Counted from the first letter of the stretch, positions 8,506 to 18,308 are shown. The stretch: DNA of 64,000 nucleotides from Mucilaginibacter frigoritolerans (GCF_007830615.1 NZ_VLLI01000012.1:124001-188000), one strand, 5' to 3'. Translations and numbers: made by a program. The notes: generated from the letters alone by a model not told the origin.

Positions 8506-9393
8506 TTATTGGTTAAAAGCAACTGCAAATTCCTTTGCAAAATCTTCAAGCTTAACTTTTCCAATTTTTTCTGGCCTGTGATGATCATAATCTTCGTGCA
8601 ATAAACCGCTATGGATAGCACCAAACATTTCAACCAGAGCCGATGCCGTATGTGCAGGAACACCGTTGGTTTCATAAGCCTTTTGCATTTCATCGTCAGA
8701 AATAGTTAACCATTTTAAGTCGGGTTTGCCAATAGCTTTGCCTAAAAGCCGGGCAATCTCATTACAGGTACGTTCATCACTAGCTACGTATCTAACCCTT
8801 TTGCCTGTTACTGTCGATTCTATTTCTTCAACCGCAGCGGCAGCAATATCTTCCGGCGATACCATTACTACCCTATCATCGCCACCATAATTTGCAGCAA
8901 TAAAGCCGGCATTTTTGATCATGCCAACAAGTTGGTATAAATTATAATAAATATAAGTGGCCCGGAGAAGCGTAAGTGATTCCAAACCCTGCAAATTAAG
9001 AAGAGCATTTTCAATATGATGGTGGCCTACAATTAAACCGGCACCTTTCTCTAACTCTGCACCGTAACTACTTACGTATACCACTCTCTTTACCCCCGAT
9101 GTCTCAATCGCTTTTGCCTGAATAGCACCTGCTTTACGGGCATGTTCTATCATGTCAGGTACAGCAAATGTTGGCGGTATCATGGCATGCACCACATCGG
9201 CACCGGTAAACGTAGCTGTTAAAAAATCAACATCATCTACCAAACCAATGGCTGCTGTAGCACCCAATGCTTCGATTTCTTTTTTCCGTTCCGGATTACT
9301 GCTGATTACGGTAACCTCATGTCCTTTTTGCACTAACGCTTGTGTTAATGGCTTACCAATGTTTCCTAATGAACCTATTACTATGATTTTCAT
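8506..9393 (-). CDS. NmrA-like NAD(P)-binding protein
   Basis: 295-residue Rossmann-fold protein of the NmrA/atypical SDR group. The nucleotide-binding loop VIGSLGNIGKPL is at residues 5-16, followed by the NADP-selecting SSNPERK loop. The chosen ATG at 9393 places that loop where the family has it; the earlier in-frame ATG adds 26 unlikely residues. Members act as quinone or aldehyde oxidoreductases or as redox sensors. The AraC gene directly downstream is the likely regulator. Confidence 0.85.
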   Translation of the reverse strand: MKIIVIGSLGNIGKPLTQALVQKGHEVTVISSNPERKKEIEALGATAAIGLVDDVDFLTATFTGADVVHAMIPPTFAVPDMIEHARKAGAIQAKAIETSGVKRVVYVSSYGAELEKGAGLIVGHHHIENALLNLQGLESLTLLRATYIYYNLYQLVGMIKNAGFIAANYGGDDRVVMVSPEDIAAAAVEEIESTVTGKRVRYVASDERTCNEIARLLGKAIGKPDLKWLTISDDEMQKAYETNGVPAHTASALVEMFGAIHSGLLHEDYDHHRPEKIGKVKLEDFAKEFAVAFNQ

Positions 9394-9583
9394 TTTGTAT
9401 TGTTTTAATATTCCAAAATTCCACAATAAAAAAGGGACAGGTATAACCAAATCCACTGTTGTTGTAGTCAAAATGATGGTATTTTATATGCTGCTTGTCG
9501 GGTAAAATTGGCTTGCCGTCTATAATCTGCCAGTCCTTATCGGTTTGTATTTTTATGGGTGATAAAAGCTTAGCCGGGTTGCC

Positions 9584-9591
9584 TATCTTTG
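9584..9591 (+). promoter_or_regulatory. Candidate promoter -7 element TATCTTTG
   Basis: TATCTTTG fits the Bacteroidota consensus TAnnTTTG and lies 89 bases before the ATG of the first YncE gene. No convincing -33 TTTG is seen at the usual distance. The rest of the 286-base gap between 9394 and 9679 shows nothing else. Confidence 0.45.
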
Positions 9592-9679
9592 TTTTAAAGA
9601 AAACTTATTGTTGCCAAAACAATACACCAAACTACCTGATTAAACCAATATCTAATTACTTCAATAAAGCTCCCATAGT

Positions 9680-10774
9680 ATGAAAAAAGCATCCGATAAT
9701 CAGTATTCTGCAATTGTCAATTTTATCAAACCATCAATAGCATCGCTTGCTGCTGTTCTTATCTTTATGGCATTGATTACTGTTAAAACCAATTGCAATG
9801 CTCAATCTGCACAGCAATATTACCTGCTTGCGCTTTCTAAGGCCGATCACACATTAGCCATTGTTGATCCTGTTACTTTTAAAGTTATTGCACGTGTGCC
9901 GGTAGGTCCTGATCCGCATGAAGTTATTGCTTCTGCAGATGGTAAAACGGCATATGTTTCAAACTATGCCGGTGGAAGTCTCCATGAGCTTGATATTATT
10001 GATCTAGTTGCGCAAAAACCATTACCAAGTGTAGATACAAAACCACTAATCGGCCTGCATGGTCTTGACTTTGCAAATGGCAAAGTGTGGTTTACTGCCG
10101 AAGGTTCAAAAACTATTGGCAGCTATGATCCGCAAAGTGGCCAGGTTGATTGGGCCATGGGTACCGGGCAGGGTCGAACCCATATGATATACGTTACACC
10201 TGATGCAAAAAGAATCTACACCACAAACGTAAGTTCAGGTACGGTAAGTATTTTGGTTGATTCACTGCTTCCGCCACCAACTTCGCCAACAGGGCAAACA
10301 TTTCCAGGCGCCAAACCACACTGGGATTGGATACATACCATTATACCGGTTTCTATAGGTTCGGAAGGTTTTGACGTATCGCCAGACGGAAAAGAATTAT
10401 GGACAGCTGCTGCACCTGACGGGGTTATCTCAATCATAGATCTGACCGAACTGAAGAAATCAGGCAAAATTGATTCAAAGGCACTGGGAGCTAACCGCCT
10501 TAAATTTACTCCTGATGGGAAACGCGTATTGGTTACCAGTTTAAGTAACGGCAACCTTTTTATTTATGACGCAGCAACACATAAAGAACTAAAACGGATA
10601 AATACAGGGCGCGGTGCAGCCGGCATCCTGGTATCTCCTGACGGATTGCGTGCTTTTATAGGTTGTACTGCCGATAATTATGTGGCTGTTGTTGATCTTA
10701 AAACATTGCAGATAACAGGCCATATTGACGTAGGCGGCGGCCCCGATGGTTTGGCCTGGGCGGTTAAGCCTTAA
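9680..10774 (+). CDS. YncE-type beta-propeller protein, membrane-anchored or exported
   Basis: 364 residues. An unusually long N-terminal region ends in a hydrophobic segment (IASLAAVLIFMALITV, about 20-36) followed by NCNAQSAQQ, probably a signal peptide. The rest is a seven-bladed propeller of repeats of the type ADHTLAIVDPVTFKVIARVPVG, PDGKRVLVTSLSNGNLFIYD and PDGLRAFIGCTADNYVAVVD. Family members are secreted and bind metals, DNA or other ligands, or carry enzymes; no catalytic residues can be assigned. A paralogue follows 71 bases downstream. Confidence 0.85.
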   Translation: MKKASDNQYSAIVNFIKPSIASLAAVLIFMALITVKTNCNAQSAQQYYLLALSKADHTLAIVDPVTFKVIARVPVGPDPHEVIASADGKTAYVSNYAGGSLHELDIIDLVAQKPLPSVDTKPLIGLHGLDFANGKVWFTAEGSKTIGSYDPQSGQVDWAMGTGQGRTHMIYVTPDAKRIYTTNVSSGTVSILVDSLLPPPTSPTGQTFPGAKPHWDWIHTIIPVSIGSEGFDVSPDGKELWTAAAPDGVISIIDLTELKKSGKIDSKALGANRLKFTPDGKRVLVTSLSNGNLFIYDAATHKELKRINTGRGAAGILVSPDGLRAFIGCTADNYVAVVDLKTLQITGHIDVGGGPDGLAWAVKP

Positions 10775-10845
10775 TATTATTCATTTACGGCTTTATACAG
10801 ATTTTTTACAGAAACGATTAATAGCTTAACGCCAAATTATAACAA

Positions 10846-11856
10846 ATGAAAAAGATTACGATACTAAGCTTTGTGATTTTATTAAGCACCTTGACTATTG
10901 TTAAGGCACAAAAAAATGCTGCTTACCATATTGTAAAAACTTTTCATATTAAAAGCAGTGGCGGCTATGATTATACAACGGTTGATACAGCCTCAAACCG
11001 GCTGTATGTATCACATGGCACCCAAGTTAATGTAATTGATAAAGTCACAGGTGATTCTATAGGGGTAATTAAATCTGAAAAGGATGTTCATGGTATAGCA
11101 TTGGTTCATGCCGTCGGCAAGGGTTATATTACTAACGGAGGAGCTAATAGTGTAATCGTATTCGACCTTAAAACATTCCAAATATTGGGGCATGTGCCTA
11201 CCGGCCAATTTGCTGATGGAATTATTTATGATGATTTTTCGAAGAAGGTAATTACCTGCAATGGAAAAAGTAAAAGCATGACAGTAATTGACCCGGTAAG
11301 CGATAAAGCCATTGCCACAGTACAACTAACCGGATGGCCCGAAACCGCCGCAAGCGATGGCCGAGGAAAAATTTATGTTAACAATGCAGAGAAAAGCGAG
11401 ATTGACGTTATTGACGCGACAACTTATAAAGTAATTAATAACTGGCCTATAGCACCAGGTAAAAGTGCTTCTGGACTGGCAATTGACCGTGTTAACATGC
11501 GTCTGTTTGCCGGTTGCGACAACAAACTGCTGGTAGTAATGAACGCCCTTAATGGCAAGATAGTTACCACCCTGCCTATTGGTGATGAATGCGATGCGGT
11601 TGGATTTGATAAAAAACTGCGCACCATCTATTCATCAAACGGGGAAGGTATGTTAACCATTATCAAAGAACTCAATGCAGACAAATTTATAGTGGCACAA
11701 AACCTGAAAACCAAAGAAGGAGCACGAACACATGCAGTTGATCAGCTTACACATATCATTTACCTGCCCACAGGCGAATTTGAACCAAAGAAAGCGGGAG
11801 ACTTCAGACCTAAAGTAAAGCCGGGAACATTCCAGATATTGGTTGTTAAACCTTAA
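10846..11856 (+). CDS. YncE-type beta-propeller protein, exported
   Basis: 336 residues with a clean signal peptide (MKKITILSFVILLSTLTIVKA, cleavage before QKN). Propeller blades repeat the motif seen in DTASNRLYVSHGTQVNVID and DGRGKIYVNNAEKSEIDVID. It is a diverged tandem relative of the preceding gene and probably in the same operon. Such pairs in Bacteroidota are common; their ligand is unknown. ATG at 10846. Confidence 0.85.
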   Translation: MKKITILSFVILLSTLTIVKAQKNAAYHIVKTFHIKSSGGYDYTTVDTASNRLYVSHGTQVNVIDKVTGDSIGVIKSEKDVHGIALVHAVGKGYITNGGANSVIVFDLKTFQILGHVPTGQFADGIIYDDFSKKVITCNGKSKSMTVIDPVSDKAIATVQLTGWPETAASDGRGKIYVNNAEKSEIDVIDATTYKVINNWPIAPGKSASGLAIDRVNMRLFAGCDNKLLVVMNALNGKIVTTLPIGDECDAVGFDKKLRTIYSSNGEGMLTIIKELNADKFIVAQNLKTKEGARTHAVDQLTHIIYLPTGEFEPKKAGDFRPKVKPGTFQILVVKP

Positions 11857-12074
11857 TCATATAAAGTTTACTGCGCAGATTAGTTTAATCCTTGAAACTT
11901 GCCTTTGAGTTTATTTTCGGGGCATCGTTATGCCATAGCTATAACAATTGTCAGCTGCAACAAACCTAATGAGGTCAGTGCGTACTCCTACTGATGTTGA
12001 TTTCTTACTCTACTTTAAAGCAAATTTATTTTTAACTATTTTAATATCTTTAAGCTTTTAAATATTTTGTGTTT

Positions 12075-12755
12075 ATGAGTATGGATGAATATATATCGTT
12101 CGAGCAAGTCCCCTTTGGTTCAGATGATTTTGCCAATAACCCGGAGTCAAGATGTCCGTGTATGTTATTGCTTGATACCTCTGGTTCGATGGGAGGAATG
12201 CCGATACAACAGTTAAATGAGGGAATACAAACTTTAAGAAATGAGCTGATTCAAGACTCTCTTGCTTCTAAAAGAGTGGAAGTAGCGATGATCACCTTTG
12301 GACCGGCAAAATTGGAATCAGATTTTTCAACTGTAGATCACTTCTTCCCTAAACCGCTGACTGCTGAAGGGGATACTCCGATTGGTGCAGCCATTACCAT
12401 GGGTATAGAGCTGATTAACCAGCGTAAGCAGGTTTATAAAGAAAATGGTGTAGGTTATTACAAGCCCTGGATCATTCTGATCACTGATGGCGCACCAACC
12501 GATAATTGGTCAAATGCAGCACAGCTTGTTCGTGAGGGAGAAGCTAAAAATTCTTTTGCATTTTTTGCAATAGGTGTGGAAGGCGCCAGTATGGATACCT
12601 TAAGCAAAATTGCAGTACGTTCTCCAATCAAACTTCGCGGTTTAATGTTCAGGGAGTTTTTCCTGTGGCTGTCTTCATCCATGAAAATGGTATCCAGCAA
12701 AAACCCGGGTACAACTACACAGCTGTTACCACCATCGGGCTGGGGCGAAGTATGA
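12075..12755 (+). CDS. vWA domain protein, TerY/YegL type
   Basis: 226 residues if translation begins at the ATG at 12075; GTG at 12069 and ATG at 12081 are alternatives. The metal-ion-dependent adhesion site is intact: Asp34-Thr-Ser-Gly-Ser38 (LLDTSGSMGG), a Thr in GDTPIGAA and Asp in LITDGAPTD. It is the first gene of a three-gene operon with a PP2C phosphatase and a kinase, the same set as E. coli yegL-yegK-yegI and the TerY-P triad of tellurite/stress systems. Its stop overlaps the next start as ATGA. It probably presents substrates or partners to the kinase and phosphatase. Confidence 0.88.
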   Translation: MSMDEYISFEQVPFGSDDFANNPESRCPCMLLLDTSGSMGGMPIQQLNEGIQTLRNELIQDSLASKRVEVAMITFGPAKLESDFSTVDHFFPKPLTAEGDTPIGAAITMGIELINQRKQVYKENGVGYYKPWIILITDGAPTDNWSNAAQLVREGEAKNSFAFFAIGVEGASMDTLSKIAVRSPIKLRGLMFREFFLWLSSSMKMVSSKNPGTTTQLLPPSGWGEV

Positions 12756-13516
12756 TCTGGAAAGTAATTGGTCAAAGTATTATCGGTTCGTCTCATGTAC
12801 AGTCCGGAAAAACTTGTGAAGATGCTTTTCAATTTCAGTTAGTTGATCTACCTGAAGAAGAGCAGGCCTTGATTTGTTTTGTGAGCGATGGCGCCGGGAG
12901 CGCCGTTTGTGCTGCCGAGGCTTCACAACTTGCCGTAAGCAGTAGTGTTGCAACACTTTCTGACTGGATAAGTACCGGCAGAATAGTTGATGATGCTGCA
13001 TTAATGGAGCTGGCAGAAATTGTTTATGATTCATTAAAGGCTGCAGCCGAAGAAAAGGAATTACCACTGAATGAATTTTCATGCACTTTACTGGGTGCTA
13101 TGATCCTGCCGGATAAGGCTTGCTTTTTGCAGATAGGTGATGGCGCAATAGTAAGAAATGATGGTAAGGATTATTTCACACATATTTGGTGGCCACACAA
13201 TGGCGAGTATCAGAACACAACCACCTTTGTGATTGATGACCCGAATTTGCCCAATCTTAAAACCAAAATAGTTGAGGAGCAAATTACTGAAGTAGCCATT
13301 TTTTCGGATGGATTACAAATGTTGGCGCTTAATAACGAAACAGAAAGCGTTCATCAGCCATTTTTTAATGATCTGTTTAAAGTTTTACGTATGGCAGGCA
13401 ACCAGAATCACATAGATATTTTGAATAAAAGGCTGTCTGATTATCTCTCTGGCGATGCAATTAACAGCCGAACAGATGATGACAAAACACTGGTACTGGC
13501 AACGAGGTTAAGGTAA
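12752..13516 (+). CDS. PP2C-type protein phosphatase, YegK type
   Basis: 254 residues from the ATG at 12752, which overlaps the vWA stop (ATGA); a longer frame start inside the vWA gene is rejected for this reason. PP2C metal-binding acidic residues are visible: CEDAF near residue 24, SDGAGSA near 45-50 and FSDGL near 190, with a final RTDDDKTLVL in the place of the family's DN/DD motif. It should remove phosphates put on by the kinase encoded next. Member of the vWA/PP2C/kinase triad. It ends in TAATG overlap with that kinase. Confidence 0.88.
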   Translation: MIWKVIGQSIIGSSHVQSGKTCEDAFQFQLVDLPEEEQALICFVSDGAGSAVCAAEASQLAVSSSVATLSDWISTGRIVDDAALMELAEIVYDSLKAAAEEKELPLNEFSCTLLGAMILPDKACFLQIGDGAIVRNDGKDYFTHIWWPHNGEYQNTTTFVIDDPNLPNLKTKIVEEQITEVAIFSDGLQMLALNNETESVHQPFFNDLFKVLRMAGNQNHIDILNKRLSDYLSGDAINSRTDDDKTLVLATRLR

Positions 13517-15465
13517 TGGCGGGATTGATTTATAACGGACTAAAAGGCGACCGCTATGTAACCGGGCGGCGGATTGGAGAAGGTGGTGAAGGCATCATTT
13601 ATGAAGTGCAGGGAAGCACGGAATTCGTTATAAAGGTTTATAAAGAAAAAACGGACCGGGATAAGGAAGATAAGCTGATTTTTATGGCTTCAATGGCTAT
13701 GCCAGAGCTGTTAAAGTTTGCTGCGTGGCCCGTTGATGTAATTAGAGATGCTGCCGGACAGGTTGCCGGTTTTGTGATGAAGAAACTCGTTTCCTTTGTC
13801 CCATTACATATGCTGTTCAATCCGATGGACAGGAAAAGGATTTTCCCGGATAAGGGGTATAACTTTTTGATCCATGTAGCCAGAAACCTTGCCATTGCTT
13901 TTCATCAGATCCATCAGCAGGGTATTGTTGTTGGCGATGTTAATGAGGCCAATATATTGGTGAGTAATACCGGTATGGTGGTACTGATTGATTGTGATTC
14001 GTTCCAGGTAAAAAACGGGAGCCGTTATCATTTCTGTGAAGTAGGAATTCCACGTTATACCCCACCGGAACTGTTGGAAAAAGGCTCATTTGAACAGGTC
14101 GTTCGTACCATTAATACCGATTCTTTTTCATTAGCTACGCTGATTTTTCAATTGATCTTTTTAGGGCGAGCTCCTTTTACCGGTATTAACTTAAGTAAAG
14201 AAGATTTTGAAGAGGATAAAGCAATCAGGCTGGGAGAATTTGCTTACTCATTGAGGAGGTCAAACAAAAAACTTAGTCCAGCAAAATATAGTCTTGATTT
14301 AAATACCTTCACCCCTGGGGTGATTAATGATTTCCACGAGGCATTTGAAAACAGGGTAGCCCGACCAACACCAATTCAATGGATCAATGACCTGGAAAAC
14401 CTGAGTAAAGAAATCAGGGTATGTGATCGTTCCGGCCTTCATTTTTATCCTAGGGGATTATCCAAATGCCCGTGGTGCACCTTTAAAGAGCAGGCCGGGA
14501 TCATTTACTTTTTTGATGATACCTATTTACACATACTGCCCGAATTAAAGGATATTGAACAGTTTGTTAACGGATACAGGCTCGAAAAAATTGAGATTAA
14601 AAGACTGCCGGATACTTTTGTTTCCGGTTCTCTTGCACCTACCCCTATTCCACAGCAGTTTTTCAAATCATATTATATTAAAATTGCGGTATTAATTTGT
14701 TTGTTGCTATTAATAATTGGGCTTTGTTTCACTCCTTTTTGGTATTGCACCCCAATACTTTTTTCCCATCTAATTTTTAAAAAAAGGCTCCCTTATCATG
14801 TTAATTTGGATACAGAACTAACACAGCGGGAAATAACTTACGAACGTTTAAATGCGGCTTTTTTGTCCTTGGTTAATAAACATAATTCCCCAGCCGAGCT
14901 GAAACGCTATAATCAATCAGCCAGTAAGCTTTCAGATGCCATCACTCAGCTCAGAAGATTACCAGAGGATTTAATTATTCGGAAAAAGAAAATTGAAGAA
15001 AAATATTATCATGCTAAATACCAGGTACATTTGCAACAATTTGATATCGGGCATTACCCTATCCCCTCTTTCGGGCTGGCAAAAAAACAACTGATCCAAA
15101 AAAACGGGATCAAAACAGCGGCTGATCTATTTAAGTTAAAATCTGTCAAAATAAGCGGCATCGGCCCAAAAAATATCCAGATTCTTTTTGACTGGCAAAG
15201 GCATATAGGCACCGGCTTTGTTTACATCCCTGATACCGCCGCCATTGACCGTGAAATGGCCATAGCTGCCAATCAGATTTTCGTAGAAAAATTAAAATTA
15301 CAAAACATAGTCAAAAAAGAATACCAGGAAATAGTTAAGCTAAAAGACAGTATCATAACTACCAATGATCAGCTCGAAAAGCAATACATAACCACAGGCA
15401 AAAAACTGTACCAGGCTCAACTGGATTTAAATGCATTTAAAAAGCTGGCTAACAAGTGGTTTTAA
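13516..15465 (+). CDS. Protein kinase with zinc-ribbon, membrane hairpin and HHH domain, YegI type
   Basis: 649 residues, close to E. coli YegI in length and order of parts. Kinase domain about 14-310: glycine loop IGEGGEG (20-26), Lys40 in FVIKVYK, catalytic loop VVGDVNEANILV with Asp141 and Asn146, and LIDCDSF with Asp161 in place of DFG. Then a CDRSGLHFYPRG...CPWC zinc knuckle near 313-333, two hydrophobic helices about 380-420, a coiled coil, a helix-hairpin-helix (VKISGIGPKNIQILFDW near 550-570) and another coiled coil. HHH suggests nucleic-acid binding. Start ATG overlaps the PP2C stop (TAATG), so all three proteins are coupled. Confidence 0.88.
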   Translation: MAGLIYNGLKGDRYVTGRRIGEGGEGIIYEVQGSTEFVIKVYKEKTDRDKEDKLIFMASMAMPELLKFAAWPVDVIRDAAGQVAGFVMKKLVSFVPLHMLFNPMDRKRIFPDKGYNFLIHVARNLAIAFHQIHQQGIVVGDVNEANILVSNTGMVVLIDCDSFQVKNGSRYHFCEVGIPRYTPPELLEKGSFEQVVRTINTDSFSLATLIFQLIFLGRAPFTGINLSKEDFEEDKAIRLGEFAYSLRRSNKKLSPAKYSLDLNTFTPGVINDFHEAFENRVARPTPIQWINDLENLSKEIRVCDRSGLHFYPRGLSKCPWCTFKEQAGIIYFFDDTYLHILPELKDIEQFVNGYRLEKIEIKRLPDTFVSGSLAPTPIPQQFFKSYYIKIAVLICLLLLIIGLCFTPFWYCTPILFSHLIFKKRLPYHVNLDTELTQREITYERLNAAFLSLVNKHNSPAELKRYNQSASKLSDAITQLRRLPEDLIIRKKKIEEKYYHAKYQVHLQQFDIGHYPIPSFGLAKKQLIQKNGIKTAADLFKLKSVKISGIGPKNIQILFDWQRHIGTGFVYIPDTAAIDREMAIAANQIFVEKLKLQNIVKKEYQEIVKLKDSIITTNDQLEKQYITTGKKLYQAQLDLNAFKKLANKWF

Positions 15466-15471
15466 TAATAA

Positions 15472-16275
15472 TTATTTAGGAGTCAGTTTGGGAGCTATCC
15501 TAAAGAAAATACCCGGAGCCAACCGCATCAGCCAAAGCGCTATCCTCTCACCGCCAAACCTACCGATGTAAGGCTCAAAAGATCCTTTTCTAATAGCTTT
15601 CAAAATCTGCCTGGCAGCTATTTCAGGTGCAAGCCCATTGCTTATATCTTCTGAATGCTTACCCAATCCGTAAGGATTTTTCGTAATGGCATATAAAGAA
15701 ATATTAGTTCTGATATAACCCGGCGTAAGCACTGTTACTTTAATATTATCGGGAGCCACCTCAGCACGCAGGCAATCAAAAAATCCGTGTAGGGCATGTT
15801 TGGCAGCAGCATAAGCGGCCCGCATAGGTGTGCCTATTTTACCCATAACACTGCTGGTTACTACAAAATGCCCGGTTTTTCGTTCTTTAAAGTGGGGCAG
15901 CAAATCTTTGGTGAGCGCTACATAACTAAAATAATCTAGCTCCATAACTTGCCGATGCGCATTCAATTCTGTTTCTATCACGAGCGACCGTTGGGTTACG
16001 CCGCCATTATGCACCATGATATCTATCCGGCCAAAATAACCGATAGCCTGATCAGTTTTCCCTTGCAAAGAAGGGATATCTGATAGATCAAGGGGAAAAA
16101 CCACAACCTGTTCAGGAATACTGCAGGCCTGTTTAACCCGCTGTAATTCTTTTTCTCTCCGGCTGGATAAAATCAGTTTAGCTCCTTGGGCCGATAGAGC
16201 ATATGCCAGAAATTCTCCTATCCCGGAAGATGCTCCGGTTATCCAAACAACCTTGTTGTTAAAATAGTTGCTCAT
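15472..16275 (-). CDS. SDR family oxidoreductase
   Basis: 267-residue classical short-chain dehydrogenase. Cofactor loop TGASSGIGEFLA near 13-24, NGG near 90 in HNGGVTQ, catalytic Ser in VVTSSVMGK, and YAAAKHA (Tyr158, Lys162 approximately). The Arg-rich loop SSRREKEL indicates NADPH preference. The C-terminus is hydrophobic (IALWLMRLAPGIFFRIAPK), as in DHRS7-like membrane-associated SDRs. It converges with the kinase with only 6 bases between stops. Confidence 0.88.
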   Translation of the reverse strand: MSNYFNNKVVWITGASSGIGEFLAYALSAQGAKLILSSRREKELQRVKQACSIPEQVVVFPLDLSDIPSLQGKTDQAIGYFGRIDIMVHNGGVTQRSLVIETELNAHRQVMELDYFSYVALTKDLLPHFKERKTGHFVVTSSVMGKIGTPMRAAYAAAKHALHGFFDCLRAEVAPDNIKVTVLTPGYIRTNISLYAITKNPYGLGKHSEDISNGLAPEIAARQILKAIRKGSFEPYIGRFGGERIALWLMRLAPGIFFRIAPKLTPK

Positions 16276-16390
16276 TTAAATGCTTTTTTAATTTTAGTAA
16301 AAAAAAAACATTAATCATTATCTCTCTTATGAAAATGAAGTCACCATGTCACAATTAACAGTAGTAAAATAAATGCATGGCGGTAATTTT

Positions 16391-16398
16391 TACCTTTG
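16391..16398 (+). promoter_or_regulatory. Promoter -7 element TACCTTTG, leaderless start
   Basis: TACCTTTG matches TAnnTTTG exactly and is followed by CGCCA and the ATG at 16404. In Bacteroidota transcription starts about 5-8 bases after this element, so the mRNA would begin at or next to the start codon. This also decides against the in-frame ATG at 16377, which lies upstream of the element. Confidence 0.7.
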
Positions 16399-16403
16399 CG
16401 CCA

Positions 16404-18308
16404 ATGCACTATTTTAAAAATTTACAGGATCTTTTAAAAACTGAACGTACTGAAGACCGTGATGCCTATTTAAAACTCGCCGAAAGCACTTCTGTTATTG
16501 ACAGGCGAGCGGCTGGCATTGCCTGGTATCCCATTGCTATTACCGGCACTGAACCTAGCCGTGGTGATTATCTGAATGTAGAAGTTGAACGCAAAACACA
16601 TCTTGATGTAATCAGCCAGATAAGGTTTGGCAGCCCGGCGGTATTATTTTCCAATCATGATCCTAAAAACAACCGGGTTGAAGGTGTAATTTCTTATACA
16701 GGTGGTAACCGTTTAAAAATAAACTTGTTTACCGAAGAACTTCCGGATTGGTGCTCGGAAGGTAAGCTGGGCATTGATCTGTTGTTTGATAATAACAGTT
16801 ACGATGAAATGTTTAGCGCCCTTAACCAGGCAGCAAAGCTTTTGGACGATCCTAAAGAAGGACGTTTAGTACAGGTTTTAACCGGCCAAAAACAGCCGTC
16901 TTTCCAGCCACAAAAAATCAACTCGTCTTTAACTGGGTTAAATGAATCGCAGCAAGCTGCCGTAGAAAAAGTAGTTACTGCGCAAGACCTTGCCATTATT
17001 CACGGGCCGCCGGGGACGGGTAAAACCACTACACTTGTACAGGCTATCAGGATATTGGTTACTGAATTCAGTGAAAAAGTACTGGTAGTTGCACCCAGCA
17101 ATACAGCTGTTGATTTGTTAAGCGAGCAATTGTCATTAGTAGGATTAAAAGTTTTACGTATTGGTAATCCGGCTAAAATTTCAGACAGACTAATTGACCT
17201 GACGCTGGATAAACAAATGGTTGATCACCCTTACTCAAAAGAAGCCAAACGTTTAAAAAAGCAGGCGGCCGAATTTAAAAATATGGGGCATAAATATAAG
17301 CGCAACTTTGGCAAAGCAGAACGCGATCAGCGCAAGGCACTATTTAATGAGGCCCATAAAATAATGAAAGAGGTTGGCAAAACGGAGCAGTTTATTATTG
17401 ATGATCTGACAGCCAAAGCACAGGTAATTACGGCAACGCTAGTTGGTTCAAACAATTACGCTATCAAAAGTTTGAGTTATGATACGGTAGTTATTGACGA
17501 GGCCGGCCAGGCTTTGGAACCCGCCTGCTGGATCCCCGTGTTAAAAGCAAAGAAAACTATTTTTGCAGGTGACCATTTGCAGCTCTCTCCAACCATTAAA
17601 TCGGCAACTGCTGCAAAAAATGGGTTAAGCCAAACGCTGATGGAAAAATGCATTGCATTGCACCCGGAAAGTGTAACCATGCTAAACATTCAATACCGAA
17701 TGAATGAAGCGATAATGGCATTTTCTGCACAGCAATTTTATGATAGCCATTTAAACGCGCACCCTTCGGTAGCGCAACGCACACTTTTTGACGGGGATAT
17801 GCCTTTTACTTTTATTGATACTACCGGATGCGGATTTGAGGAAAAGCCCGAAGGCACCAGCGTTGTAAACCCGGAAGAAGCTTCTTTTTTATTTAAATAC
17901 CTTAACCATTTTATTGAGAAGTTGGTGCCTCATTATTCAAAAGCCGATTTTCCATCGGTGGCGGTTATATCGCCTTATAGTCAGCAGATCCGCTTGCTTA
18001 AAGAGCAGCTGATTAATACGCCAGAGCTTAGTGTATATCAGCAAAACATCGCTGTAAACACTATAGACAGCTTTCAGGGCCAGGAGCGTGATATGGTGGT
18101 TATTAGCATGACCAGGAGTAATACCGAGGCATCTATAGGATTTTTGTCAGATATCCGCCGGATGAATGTAGCGATGACACGGGCCAAAAAGAAGCTGGTT
18201 ATTATTGGCGACAGCGGCACATTATCTATCCTGCCATTTTATGCTGATCTGATTAAATATGCAGAAAAAATAAACAGCTATCAAAGCGCCTGGGAATACC
18301 TGTCGTAA
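16404..18308 (+). CDS. SF1B helicase, IGHMBP2/UPF1-like
   Basis: 634-residue superfamily 1 DNA/RNA helicase. Motifs in order: GPPGTGKTTTL (Walker A, near 208), VIDEAGQALEP (Walker B), GDHLQLSP (motif III), QYRMNEAIM (IV), TIDSFQGQERDMVVIS (V) and NVAMTRAKKKLVIIGD (VI). An N-terminal OB-like segment precedes the motor. Bacterial members of this group are poorly characterised; RNA or DNA may be the substrate. The gene stands alone and ends in a strong terminator. Start chosen from the promoter element just upstream. Confidence 0.9.
   Translation: MHYFKNLQDLLKTERTEDRDAYLKLAESTSVIDRRAAGIAWYPIAITGTEPSRGDYLNVEVERKTHLDVISQIRFGSPAVLFSNHDPKNNRVEGVISYTGGNRLKINLFTEELPDWCSEGKLGIDLLFDNNSYDEMFSALNQAAKLLDDPKEGRLVQVLTGQKQPSFQPQKINSSLTGLNESQQAAVEKVVTAQDLAIIHGPPGTGKTTTLVQAIRILVTEFSEKVLVVAPSNTAVDLLSEQLSLVGLKVLRIGNPAKISDRLIDLTLDKQMVDHPYSKEAKRLKKQAAEFKNMGHKYKRNFGKAERDQRKALFNEAHKIMKEVGKTEQFIIDDLTAKAQVITATLVGSNNYAIKSLSYDTVVIDEAGQALEPACWIPVLKAKKTIFAGDHLQLSPTIKSATAAKNGLSQTLMEKCIALHPESVTMLNIQYRMNEAIMAFSAQQFYDSHLNAHPSVAQRTLFDGDMPFTFIDTTGCGFEEKPEGTSVVNPEEASFLFKYLNHFIEKLVPHYSKADFPSVAVISPYSQQIRLLKEQLINTPELSVYQQNIAVNTIDSFQGQERDMVVISMTRSNTEASIGFLSDIRRMNVAMTRAKKKLVIIGDSGTLSILPFYADLIKYAEKINSYQSAWEYLS

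Noticed and set aside
9495-9683. 62-aa plus-strand frame before the first YncE gene
   Set aside because: TTG start, no recognisable protein pattern, and a promoter element for the downstream gene lies inside it.
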